From NCBI GenBank assembly GCA_036000965.1, contig DASYUT010000180.1, positions 1 through 64,000 of the forward strand: a stretch of 64,000 nucleotides of DNA, written 5' to 3'. The notes below the pieces were generated by a model, which did no database searches, was not told the origin of the DNA, and was given only the letters and a program-made list of their open reading frames with translations. The DNA is from Actinomycetes bacterium (GTDB lineage Bacteria > Actinomycetota > CALGFH01). The position numbers were made by a program, and so were the translations under genes. Positions 35,010-42,615 of the stretch are shown one piece after another. The first letter of the stretch is position 1; every line of letters starts with the position of its first letter.

Positions 35010-35077
35010 CAGCAGGGACAAGACGGGTGTCAACGGCCATCGGCAGCCCCGGCGGCCCCGGCAGATCAGGACGTTCT

Positions 35078-35197
35078 CAGCAGGAGATTCATCCTGCTGT
35101 AACGCGAGGAACACACGGATCGCTCTATCCGTGTAGACAGTCCGCCTCACAGGCGTGAGCGGCCCCCGCCCGGCCCCCCCGGCGGGGGCCGCTCGCC
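35078..35197 (+). ncRNA. Candidate structured RNA ending in a terminator
   Basis: Four hairpins follow each other without coding sequence. They are CAGCAGGA/TCCTGCTG (35078-35099), ACACGGAT/ATCCGTGT (35113-35134), CGCCT/AGGCG (35143-35155), and a 14-bp G+C stem (35157-35170 with 35181-35194) whose loop holds seven C residues, followed by GCCTTT. The ordered hairpins plus a terminator suggest a small RNA or a leader that ends before ctaA. C-rich loops recall the actinobacterial 6C RNA, but the layout was not matched to any known family. Folding is by eye only. Confidence 0.35.
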
Positions 35198-35200
35198 TTT
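35157..35200 (+). terminator. Rho-independent terminator-like hairpin before ctaA
   Basis: A perfect 14-bp stem, GAGCGGCCCCCGCC with its complement, ten-base loop, followed by GCCTTTGG. It would stop transcripts from the 34.9 kb gene or from the candidate RNA before the oxidase cluster. Between here and ctaA (35201-35385), ATGCGCCGGTCAG-type direct repeats (35218-35284) fill the gap and no gene is seen. Confidence 0.7.
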
Positions 35201-35385
35201 GGTGAGGGTCGTGGGGGGATGCGCCGGTCAGAGGGAGATGCGCCGGTCAGCCGCCGGTCGCCCGGGGGAATGCGCCGGTCAGCCGCTCGTCGCCAAGGCC
35301 AGCGCGTGACGTAGGCGAGCCAGCCGCGCGGGTGCGCGGGTTTGGTAGCATCGTCACGCTCCCCACTCACGCTCTCAGGAGAACG

Positions 35386-35823
35386 GTGACCCGGTTCCAG
35401 CGCCTCGCCGCCGCCACCACGGCGGCGACGTTCATCCTCATCGCCGTGGGGGGGCTGGTCCGGGCGACCGACTCGGGCCTCGGCTGCCCCGACTGGCCCC
35501 GCTGCTTCGGCAAGCTGGTGCCCCCGGCCGAGCTCCACGCCTGGATCGAACACTCCCACCGGCTGGTCGCGTCGGTGATCATCGTGCTGGTGACGGTCCT
35601 GGCGGTGGCCGCCTGGCGCACCGGCCAGGCCCGCAGCATCCGCTGGGCCGCCGTGGGCGCCGTGGCGCTGGTGCTCGGCCAGGCGCTGCTCGGCGCCATC
35701 GTGGTCTGGCGCAAGCTCGAGGCTGACTCGGTGACCCTGCACCTGGCCACCGCGCTCGCCTTGCTCGCCCTGCTCGAGTTCATCTCCTTCCGGTCCCGCT
35801 CCGGACGGGGCCGCCTCAGGTGA
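35386..35823 (+). pseudogene. ctaA: Heme A synthase, N-terminal half (frame-broken)
   Basis: This frame encodes the first four helices of CtaA/Cox15, which oxidises heme O to heme A for the oxidase. Visible are LVRATDSGLGCPDWPRCFG, with the family Cys pair (C34, C40), WIEHSHRLVASV, with the Glu and His of the heme site, and SVTLHLATALALLAL, with the next His. It stops at TGA 35821-35823 in the loop between helices 4 and 5. The other half continues in the next frame. One extra base in the G-rich stretch near 35803-35820 would explain the break; removing it joins both halves through a Ser/Gly/Arg linker. GTG 35386 follows AGGAGAACG. If the indel is real, heme A synthesis depends on frameshifting or on two assembled halves. 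Confidence 0.75.
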
Positions 35824-35859
35824 GGGGGCCTCGCGCGCCTCAGGTGGGTCGCGGTCCAG
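35812..35859. repeat. 24-bp duplication at the ctaA break
   Basis: CGCCTCAGGTG with flanks occurs at 35812 and 35836. The TGA that ends the first half of ctaA lies in the first copy. A third fragment, GCGCCTCACC, precedes ATG 35879. Confidence 0.75.
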
Positions 35860-35878
35860 GCGATTCGCGCGCCTCACC

Positions 35879-37207
35879 ATGGTCGGGGCCGGCTTGGTCT
35901 ACATGCAGATGCTCGTCGGGTCGACAGTGACCGGCCACGATGCCGGGCTGGCGTTCCCCGACTTCCCCCTCATGAACGGGCAGCTGGTCCCCGACCTGAC
36001 CCTGACCACGGCGAAGCTCCAGGTCTTGCACCGCGGCTTCGCCATGGTCGTCGGCGCGATCGTCGTCCTCATCTGGCTGCGGGCACGCAGGACCCAGTGG
36101 ATGCACCCGACCGTCACCCGGCTGGCCGGCTACGCGAGTGGGCTGGTGGCCGTGCAGATCGGGCTCGGGATCGCGAACGTGTGGGACCGGCTCTCGGCCC
36201 TGACCGTGGTGCCCCACCTGGCCGTCGGCAGCCTCCTCTGGGGCGTGATGTTCATGCTGGTGCTGCACGCCGACCGGTTCACCGGTGGCGGCAGGCGCGA
36301 CCCGGCCGAGTCTGAGCCGGCCCCGCGCCGCACCGCCAGGGAGGCGGCGGGTGCCTACTTCCTGCTCACCAAGCCGCGCATCATCGAGCTGCTGCTGGTG
36401 ACCACCGTCCCCACCATGTTCATCGCCGAGCGCGGGGTGCCGTCTCCCTGGCTGATCCTGGCGACCCTGGTCGGCGGCTCGCTGTCGGCCGCCAGCGCCA
36501 ACACGATCAACTGCTACCTCGACCGCGACATCGACCAGGTGATGGCGCGCACCGCGCGCCGGCCGCTGCCCACCCACCGGGTCGACCCGGCTGACGCGCT
36601 GCGCTTCGGTGTGGTGCTCGGCGTAGCCGGCTTCGTATGGCTGTGGGCCACGGTGAACCTGCTCAGCGCGGCCCTGGCCACCGCGGCGATCCTGTTCTAC
36701 GTGTTCGTCTACACGATCGGGCTGAAGCGGCGCTCGACCCAGAACATCGTCATCGGCGGGGCCGCCGGGGCGGTGCCCGTGCTGGTCGGCTGGTCGGCGG
36801 TGACCGGCACCATCGAGATCCCGGCGCTGGTGTTGTTCGCGATCATCTTCTACTGGACGCCGCCCCACTTCTGGGCGCTGTCGCTGAAGTACCGGGAGGA
36901 CTACGCGGCTGCCGGGGTGCCGATGCTGCCGGTCGTGCGCGGCCCCCGGGAGACCTCGCACCAGATCCTGTACTACACCCTGCTGCTGGTCGCAGTCACG
37001 CTGCTGCTCTACCCGGCCGGGCAGATGGGCACGATCTACCTGGTGGCCGCCCTGACCCTGGGCGGGGTGTTCGTGTGGCGCGCGGCCCAGCTCTGGCGCG
37101 ACGCGTCCGGGCAGCGGGCGATCCGGCTGTTCAGCTTCTCCAACCGCTACCTGGCGCTGCTGTTCGCGGCCATGGCGGTCGACGCGGTGGTGCGGGTCCG
37201 CGGCTGA
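35879..37207 (+). CDS. ctaB: Fusion of CtaA C-terminal half with heme O synthase CtaB
   Basis: A 442-residue frame with two parts. Residues 1-135 are helices 5-8 of heme A synthase: MLVGSTVTGHDAGLAFPDFP, LQVLHRGFAMVVG and VVPHLAVGSLLW contain the late conserved His residues. Residues 150-442 are a complete protoheme IX farnesyltransferase: AYFLLTKPRIIELLLVTTVP, NCYLDRDIDQVMARTARRPL (first Asp-rich prenyl-diphosphate site) and YWTPPHFWALSLKYREDYAA. The linker is Arg/Pro rich. Thus heme O and heme A synthases are joined in one polypeptide apart from the upstream frame break. ATG 35879 has no clear ribosome site, supporting read-through from upstream. The CtaB part should be functional. Confidence 0.85.
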   Translation: MVGAGLVYMQMLVGSTVTGHDAGLAFPDFPLMNGQLVPDLTLTTAKLQVLHRGFAMVVGAIVVLIWLRARRTQWMHPTVTRLAGYASGLVAVQIGLGIANVWDRLSALTVVPHLAVGSLLWGVMFMLVLHADRFTGGGRRDPAESEPAPRRTAREAAGAYFLLTKPRIIELLLVTTVPTMFIAERGVPSPWLILATLVGGSLSAASANTINCYLDRDIDQVMARTARRPLPTHRVDPADALRFGVVLGVAGFVWLWATVNLLSAALATAAILFYVFVYTIGLKRRSTQNIVIGGAAGAVPVLVGWSAVTGTIEIPALVLFAIIFYWTPPHFWALSLKYREDYAAAGVPMLPVVRGPRETSHQILYYTLLLVAVTLLLYPAGQMGTIYLVAALTLGGVFVWRAAQLWRDASGQRAIRLFSFSNRYLALLFAAMAVDAVVRVRG

Positions 37208-37467
37208 CCCGAACGGTCCGGGTCCGCGGGCCGCCCTGGCCAGATTGGCCGACCGTCCTGGGTCCGCTCTTCGGCGTCTGGCTCACGCTCACGCTTCGGC
37301 TCTGGCTGCGTCACGCTCCCACCCGGCTCACGCTCCCACCCGGCTCATGCTCCGGTTCCGGTTCTCGCTCCGGTTCACGCTCCCGCCCCGGCTCCTGCTC
37401 CCGCTCCTGCTCATGCTCCCGCCCGGCTCATGCTCCTGCTCCCGCCCGCCCCGGCTCTGGCTCCCGC
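37208..37467. repeat. Polypyrimidine/polypurine degenerate repeat region
   Basis: Between the converging ctaB and ctaG genes most of 37270-37467 consists of variations on GGCTC(A/C)(C/T)GCTCC, with CT-rich + strand and GA-rich minus strand. On the minus strand it follows the ctaG stop and looks like a degenerate six-base expansion (GAGCSG). Near 37194 and 37220 the ctaB tail sequence GGGTCCGCGG is also repeated. No gene is present. Confidence 0.75.
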
Positions 37468-38508
37468 TCAGCCGGCCGGTCTGTGGCGCTCTCCCGCCAC
37501 CGGGCTCTGGTGGTCGGGCTGGGGCGGCGGGGGTCCGCCCGCGGCGGCCGCCGCGGCCCGCCGGGCCGCGCGCTGGGCGGCCAGCTCGGCGTCGACCCGG
37601 GCGGTCACCCGGTCCTCGTTGCGCATCCAGGCCGCGATCGCCAGCCCCGTGGCGACCAGCAGCAGCAGGTCGCCAGCGACCCACATGATCGCCCCGCCGA
37701 GGTGCTGGTCGTCCAGGGGGCTCGGCCCCCAGGTCCGCCCGCTGGCGTAGTGGGGGTAGAGGATGCGGCCGCTCGAGTAGAGGGCCAGGGCCAGGAACGT
37801 GTTCACCGGCCCTTGCATGAACACGTAGCCGACGCGCAGCGGATGGGGCATGCGCCAGCGGCTCGGGTCCAGGCCGATCGCCGGCCACCAGAACAGCACC
37901 GCGGCGACCAGGTAGAGCAGGTGCTCAGCCACGTGCACGGCATCGTTCTCCAGGGCCGCCTGGTAGATCCCTGAGAAGTGCGTCCCCCACATGACCGCCG
38001 CGAACCCCACCCAGGCGAGCAGCGGGTGGGTGAGCAGCCTGACCGGGGCCGAGTGCAGCACCCGCATCACCTTGCGGTGGCCGCGCCGCCCGACCGCCCG
38101 CACCAGCAGGCTGACCGGCGTGCCGAGCACCAGCAGGGGCGCGGCCACCATGGTGAGCAGCAGGTGCTGGACCATGTGGACCGAGAACAGCGTCCCGTCG
38201 TAGGTGGCGACCGGCGACAGCAGCGCGACCGCGAGCACGGCCAGCCCGGCCAGGAATGCGCCGGTGCGGGCCGGCCGCCACGGGTTGCGCGGATGCAGCT
38301 CGGCCACCCGGCGCACCCCGAGCAGGTAGAGCGCTGCCGAGCCGGCGAGCAGGGCGAGGAACAGCGGGTCGGCCTGCCAGGCGAGCAGCACTTCGGGGAA
38401 CCGGGGTTCGGGCTGCACCTGGTTGAGGGCGAGCGCTGGGGTGGGTAGGAGCACCAGGCCGGCGGCGAGCACGGCCGGGACGGCGCGGCGCAACGGGGAT
38501 GGGCGCAT
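37468..38508 (-). CDS. ctaG: Cytochrome c oxidase assembly protein, caa3-type CtaG
   Basis: A 346-residue polytopic protein of the caa3_CtaG family (Bacillus/actinobacterial type, not the Cox11 type), needed for copper insertion or stability of the oxidase. Seven or so hydrophobic helices are visible. The conserved His-bearing segments are present: LFSVHMVQHLLLTMVAAPLLVLGTP, HPLLAWVGFAAVMWGTHFSG, DAVHVAEHLLYLVAAVLFWW and the late DQHLGGAIMWVAGDL. ATG 38508 gives MRPSPLRRAVPAVLAAG, a signal-like first helix; the ribosome site is weak. It faces the ctaA-ctaB gene and is back to back with the cox genes through the septum gene. Confidence 0.88.
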   Translation of the reverse strand: MRPSPLRRAVPAVLAAGLVLLPTPALALNQVQPEPRFPEVLLAWQADPLFLALLAGSAALYLLGVRRVAELHPRNPWRPARTGAFLAGLAVLAVALLSPVATYDGTLFSVHMVQHLLLTMVAAPLLVLGTPVSLLVRAVGRRGHRKVMRVLHSAPVRLLTHPLLAWVGFAAVMWGTHFSGIYQAALENDAVHVAEHLLYLVAAVLFWWPAIGLDPSRWRMPHPLRVGYVFMQGPVNTFLALALYSSGRILYPHYASGRTWGPSPLDDQHLGGAIMWVAGDLLLLVATGLAIAAWMRNEDRVTARVDAELAAQRAARRAAAAAAGGPPPPQPDHQSPVAGERHRPAG

Positions 38509-38550
38509 GGCCCCATTTTCACGACGCCCAGCCGGGACAGCCACCCCCGC

Positions 38551-39546
38551 CTACCGGCGCGTGCCGCGCATCGAGCCCTCGACCGGGTCGCTGTCCGGGT
38601 CGCCGAGTGCGCAGATGATGGTCCGGTCCCCTGCCTCCCAGGACTCCCGGGTCGGGGTGAAGAAGGTGAAGTCGAGGGTGGAGTCGCGCAGTGGCACGCC
38701 CACGTAAGGCCGGAACCTGGCCGCGCAGACCCGGTCACCAAGCTCGTCGAGGGCGTCGTCGCTGGGCAGCCGCCTGCTGTTGACCGGGACGATCGCGTAC
38801 ACCTCGGCGTCGTGGGGCTGCTGGCAGGGCACGACGTCGACGGTGGCGACGCTGTCGCCGGCCCCCTCGGGCTCGTTGTAGCAGTCCCCGGTACGGACGT
38901 CGCCGAGCCCGACCTTCTCGCCCGCCCCGGTGGTGGGCGCCCCGCTGGCCGGCGGCGACTCGCTCGGCTCGGTGACGGCCGGCTCCGTGACGATGGTTGG
39001 CGTGGTCGTGGGCGGTGCGGCCGCGGGGGTCGGGCCGCTCTCCCGGAGCAGGCTGTAGGCCCCGACGCTGGCCAGAGAGCCGACCACGAGCACCCCGACC
39101 AGGACGACGATCACCAGCACCGCGGTCCGGCCCGGCGAGCGCCTTGGCGGCGCGGCCAGCCACGAGTCGTCCGGCAGGGGCTGCCCCCAGGCCGGGCGGG
39201 GCAGGGCGGTGGTGGGCGCCGCAGGATCGTGTGCGCGCCAGCCTGCGGCGCCCGCCCAGCCGTGGTCGGGCGAGCCCGGATCACCCATCCAGCCGTGGTC
39301 GGGCCAGCGGGGATCGCCCGGCCGGCCCGGGTCGGGCCAACCGGGGTAGCCCGGCAGGCCCGGATCGGGCCAACCGGGGTCGCCCGGGCGGCCCAGCGGC
39401 TCGGTCGGCACGTCGGGGTCCGGCAGGGTGCCCGGGGCGGCCCAGCTCCACGGCTCGTCCGGTCCCGGGGCCGGCCGCCCAGGTGAAGTCCAGGGGCGGT
39501 TCGGTCCGCGGTCGTCCCCGCGGTCGTCCCCGCGGTCGTCGGCCAT
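38551..39546 (-). CDS. Septum-formation family protein with Pro/Asp/Gly-rich N-terminus
   Basis: A 331-residue protein with three parts. The first 120 residues are a disordered, Trp/Pro/Asp/Gly-rich region with repeats such as PGWPDPG, PGYPGWPDPG and PDHGW. A single membrane helix follows (TAVLVIVVLVGVLVVGSL). The extracellular part has KVGLGDVRTGDCYNEP, VDVVPCQQPHDAEVYAIV and CAARFRPYVGVP, which is the septum_form (PF13845) domain with its paired Cys residues. The N-terminal tail looks cytoplasmic. ATG 39546 follows AGGAGCAGCGG. A role in cell-envelope or division is suggested by the family only. It is divergent from coxB. Confidence 0.8.
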   Translation of the reverse strand: MADDRGDDRGDDRGPNRPWTSPGRPAPGPDEPWSWAAPGTLPDPDVPTEPLGRPGDPGWPDPGLPGYPGWPDPGRPGDPRWPDHGWMGDPGSPDHGWAGAAGWRAHDPAAPTTALPRPAWGQPLPDDSWLAAPPRRSPGRTAVLVIVVLVGVLVVGSLASVGAYSLLRESGPTPAAAPPTTTPTIVTEPAVTEPSESPPASGAPTTGAGEKVGLGDVRTGDCYNEPEGAGDSVATVDVVPCQQPHDAEVYAIVPVNSRRLPSDDALDELGDRVCAARFRPYVGVPLRDSTLDFTFFTPTRESWEAGDRTIICALGDPDSDPVEGSMRGTRR

Positions 39547-39611
39547 CCGCTGCTCCTCGCGGCGCCAGGGTTGCTCGGGGGATGGTTTCTCACCCCGCCG
39601 ATCGGGCGTCA

Positions 39612-39631
39612 ATCGGCGCGCGCGCGCCGAT
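39612..39631. promoter_or_regulatory. 20-bp perfect palindrome in divergent promoter region
   Basis: ATCGGCGCGC followed by its exact complement forms an uninterrupted palindrome in the 289-bp gap between the septum-family gene and coxB. It lies 66 bases before the septum gene start and about 205 before coxB. A dimeric regulator site is possible. Further right, CTTGTTCACAAG and CTTGTGAGCGG (about 39699-39731) could hold the coxB promoter. Confidence 0.4.
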
Positions 39632-39835
39632 ATCCGAACGCGGCCCGCGCGCGACCGGCCCCGGATGCCGGTAGAGTAGCAAACGCGCAGGCAGAGGCAC
39701 TTGTTCACAAGCGCGGATCGACTTGTGAGCGGTCCGAACCGCCGCTAGATTCACCGTATGCCATGGCGCGCCGGCCCCGAGCACCCGGGCAGGCAGCCAT
39801 CCGGGACCCCAAGGAAGCGAGGCGACCGAGTCCAG

Positions 39836-40903
39836 ATGCGACGCGCGCAGCACCGAGCCGGGCACCGGGCCAGGACCGCGGCACTGGTACTGGCCGGCAT
39901 CATGGTCCTGGCCGGTTGCGGGTCGTACCCGGGGGTCACCGAGCAGTCGAAGCACGTCTACAACCTCTACAACCTCCTGTTCGTGGTCGCCGCGATCATC
40001 TTCGTGCTGGTCGAGGGAGCGATCCTGTGGGCCGCGTTCCGCTACCGGCGCACCGACGACCAGCTCCCGCCCCAGTTCCACGGCAACAACATGCTCGAGA
40101 TCGCCTGGACGGTGGTCCCGCTGCTGATCGTGGCGACCCTGTTCTGGCTCTCCTGGCAGGTCCTTCAGAAGGTCGACGCCCAGTCCAAGAACCCCGACGT
40201 GACCGTCAACGTCACCGGGTTCCAGTGGCAGTGGCAGTTCACCTTCCAGGGCGAGAAGGTGCGCGTCGAGGAGGGCCAGCCGCCCCAGGACCTGACCCTC
40301 AGGGGCACCATCGCGCGGCCACCCACGATCTACCTCCCGGTCGGTCAGAAGATCCATTTCAACCTGCAGGCCAGGGACGTCATCCACGCCTTCTACATCC
40401 CCCAGTTCCTGTTCAAGCGCGACGCCATCCCGGGCCGCACCAACAGCTTCGAGGTCACCATCGACAAGCCGGGCAGCTACTCCGGGCAGTGCGCCCAGTT
40501 CTGCGGCCTGCAGCACAACGCCATGCACTTCACGGTCAAGGCGGTGTCCGTGGCCGAGTACCGGGACTGGATCGCCAAGTCGGTCAAGCAGGCGGAGAGC
40601 GGCTGCCCCAACGACCCCACCCCGGGCCAGATCGCGGCCAAGAACGTCGCCTTCGACAAGGACTGCCTGGCCGCCAAGGCCGGCCAGGCAGTCCAGCTCA
40701 AGTTCGACAACCAGGAGAACGTGCCCCACAACGTCGCCTTCTTCAAGGGTGGGAACGCCCAGGCGCCCAACGTGTTCCGGGGTCAGGTCTTCAACGGCCC
40801 CAAGACCGTCACCTACCAGGTTCCTGCACTCTCCAAGGGGAACTACTTCTATCATTGCGATGTCCACCCGACGGCGATGCAAGGCAAGCTCGTTGTCAAG
40901 TAG
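39836..40903 (+). CDS. coxB: Cytochrome c oxidase subunit II with extra C-terminal cupredoxin domain
   Basis: A 355-residue lipoprotein-like subunit. The signal ends in VLAGC with Cys28. Two membrane helices follow (NLLFVVAAIIFVLVEGAILW and EIAWTVVPLLIVATLFWL). The CuA domain has FQWQWQFTFQGE, RDVIHAFYIPQF and GQCAQFCGLQHNAM, giving the CxxxC, His and Met copper ligands. After about residue 255 a second copper-protein-like domain appears: AVQLKFDNQENVPHNVAFF and YFYHCDVHPTAMQGKLVV, with a His-Cys-His-Met type 1 set. This is where caa3 oxidases carry cytochrome c. ATG 39836 gives a normal lipoprotein signal; an upstream ATG at 39758 is possible. Confidence 0.92.
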   Translation: MRRAQHRAGHRARTAALVLAGIMVLAGCGSYPGVTEQSKHVYNLYNLLFVVAAIIFVLVEGAILWAAFRYRRTDDQLPPQFHGNNMLEIAWTVVPLLIVATLFWLSWQVLQKVDAQSKNPDVTVNVTGFQWQWQFTFQGEKVRVEEGQPPQDLTLRGTIARPPTIYLPVGQKIHFNLQARDVIHAFYIPQFLFKRDAIPGRTNSFEVTIDKPGSYSGQCAQFCGLQHNAMHFTVKAVSVAEYRDWIAKSVKQAESGCPNDPTPGQIAAKNVAFDKDCLAAKAGQAVQLKFDNQENVPHNVAFFKGGNAQAPNVFRGQVFNGPKTVTYQVPALSKGNYFYHCDVHPTAMQGKLVVK

Positions 40904-40938
40904 GGATACCGCCTCGACCAGGGCTGCAAGGAGTTCCG

Positions 40939-42615
40939 ATGGCCATCACTGAGGCGCGGCCGGAGGCAGGCCCTGCCGGCTCGTACGGGATCAGCCCGCA
41001 GCGCCACCCGATCATGGAGTGGCTGACCACCACCGACCACAAGAAGATCGGGATCATGTACCTGGTGAACTCGTTCTTCTGGTTCTCGGTGGCGGGCCTG
41101 CTGGCGGTGTTCATCCGCGTCGAGCTGGCCGAGCCGGGTACCCAGTACTTCGCCGAGCAGCAGTACAACGAGCTGTTCACCATGCACGGGACGACGATGA
41201 TCTTCCTGTTCGTCATCCCGATCCTGGCCGGCTTCGGGAACTACATCGTGCCGCTGCAGATCGGCGCCCTCGACATGGCGTTCCCGCGGGTCAACGCGCT
41301 GTCGTTCTGGATGCTGCCACTGGCCGGGATCATCCTGTTCTCCGGCTACCTCACCGGCGGGGCGGCCTGCGCCGGCTGGACCGAGTACCCGACCGTGTCG
41401 CTGCAGCCCTGCGGCACCGGCGTCGGCACCGACCTGTGGATCGTGGCGCTGCTGCTGATCGGCACCTCGTCGATCCTCGGGGGGGTCAACTTCCTCACCA
41501 CCATCTTCAACATGCGGGCGCCCGGCATGACGATGTTCCGGATGCCCCTGTTCACCTGGACGATGCTGGTCACCTCGCTGCTGGTGCTGCTCGCCACCCC
41601 GGTGATCGCCAGCGCGCTGGTGATGCTGCTGATCGACCGGAACCTCGGCGGGTCGTTCTTCGACCCGGCCAAGGGCGGCATCACGGTGCTGTGGCAGAAC
41701 GTCTTCTGGTTCTACTCCCACCCCGCCGTGTACGTGATGGTGCTGCCCGGCATGGGCATCATCTCCGAGGTCCTGCCCGTGTTCTCGCGCAAGCCGCTGT
41801 TCGGCTACAAGGCGTTCGTGTTCGCCACCGCCGGCATCGGCGCGCTCGGGTTCAGCGTCTGGGCCCACCACATGTTCACCACCGGCACGGTGCTGCTGCC
41901 GTTCTTCAGCATCATGACCTTCCTGATCGCGGTCCCCACCGGGGTGAAGTTCTTCAACTGGATCGCCACCCTGTGGAAGGGCAAGATCTGGTTCACGACC
42001 GCGAACCTGTTCGCGTTCGGGTTCCTCTCCATGTTCCTGATCGGCGGGATCGACGGCGTGTTCCTGGCCTCCCCGCCGGTCGACTTCGCCCTCCACGACA
42101 CCTACTGGGTGATCGCCCACATCCACTACGTGCTGTTCGGCGGCAGCGTGTTCGCCGTGTACGCGGGGATGTACTACTGGTTCCCCAAGTTCACCGGCAA
42201 GCGCCTGAACGAGGGCCTTGGGAAGCTGCACTTCTGGCTCCAGATGATCGGCTTCAACCTGACCTTCATGCCGATGCACGTGCTCGGCCTGCTCGGCATG
42301 CCCCGCCGCATCTCCGACTACATCCCCTTCACCGACTGGACCGGGCTGAACCAGCTCCAGACCGTCGGGTCCCTGCTGATCGCGGTCTCCACCGCGCCGT
42401 TCCTGGCCAACGTCTGGCTGACGCTGCGCCGCAAGGACCGCGACCCGGAGAACCCGTGGGACGCCAACACCCTCGAGTGGTGGACGACCTCGCCCCCGCC
42501 GGCCCACAACTTCGACAGCCTGCCCGAGATCCACTCCGAGCGGCCCCTGTTCGACGCCCAGCACGCCGACGAGCTGACCGTCCACGCCGACGCGACCACG
42601 ACTGGAGCACGCTGA
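40939..42615 (+). CDS. coxA: Cytochrome c oxidase subunit I, A2-type
   Basis: The 558-residue catalytic subunit with 12 or so helices. Heme and copper ligands are seen: H83 (MHGTTMIF), H261 (FYSHPAVYVMVLPGMG), H310/H311 (WAHHMFTTG), and H395 and H397 (WVIAHIHYVLFGG). K337 in AVPTGVKFFNW fits the K-channel. Helix VI has Y259-S260 and Ala instead of the GHPEVY Glu, the hallmark of A2-type heme-copper oxidases such as those of Rhodothermus and Thermus caa3. ATG 40939 follows AAGGAGTTCCG. The stop overlaps coxC (TGATG). It is 35 bp after coxB. Confidence 0.96.
   Translation: MAITEARPEAGPAGSYGISPQRHPIMEWLTTTDHKKIGIMYLVNSFFWFSVAGLLAVFIRVELAEPGTQYFAEQQYNELFTMHGTTMIFLFVIPILAGFGNYIVPLQIGALDMAFPRVNALSFWMLPLAGIILFSGYLTGGAACAGWTEYPTVSLQPCGTGVGTDLWIVALLLIGTSSILGGVNFLTTIFNMRAPGMTMFRMPLFTWTMLVTSLLVLLATPVIASALVMLLIDRNLGGSFFDPAKGGITVLWQNVFWFYSHPAVYVMVLPGMGIISEVLPVFSRKPLFGYKAFVFATAGIGALGFSVWAHHMFTTGTVLLPFFSIMTFLIAVPTGVKFFNWIATLWKGKIWFTTANLFAFGFLSMFLIGGIDGVFLASPPVDFALHDTYWVIAHIHYVLFGGSVFAVYAGMYYWFPKFTGKRLNEGLGKLHFWLQMIGFNLTFMPMHVLGLLGMPRRISDYIPFTDWTGLNQLQTVGSLLIAVSTAPFLANVWLTLRRKDRDPENPWDANTLEWWTTSPPPAHNFDSLPEIHSERPLFDAQHADELTVHADATTTGAR

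Noticed and set aside
34914-35200. tRNA-like cloverleaf
   Set aside because: Hairpins are present but no acceptor stem, TTCGA loop or CCA-end pairing could be laid out.
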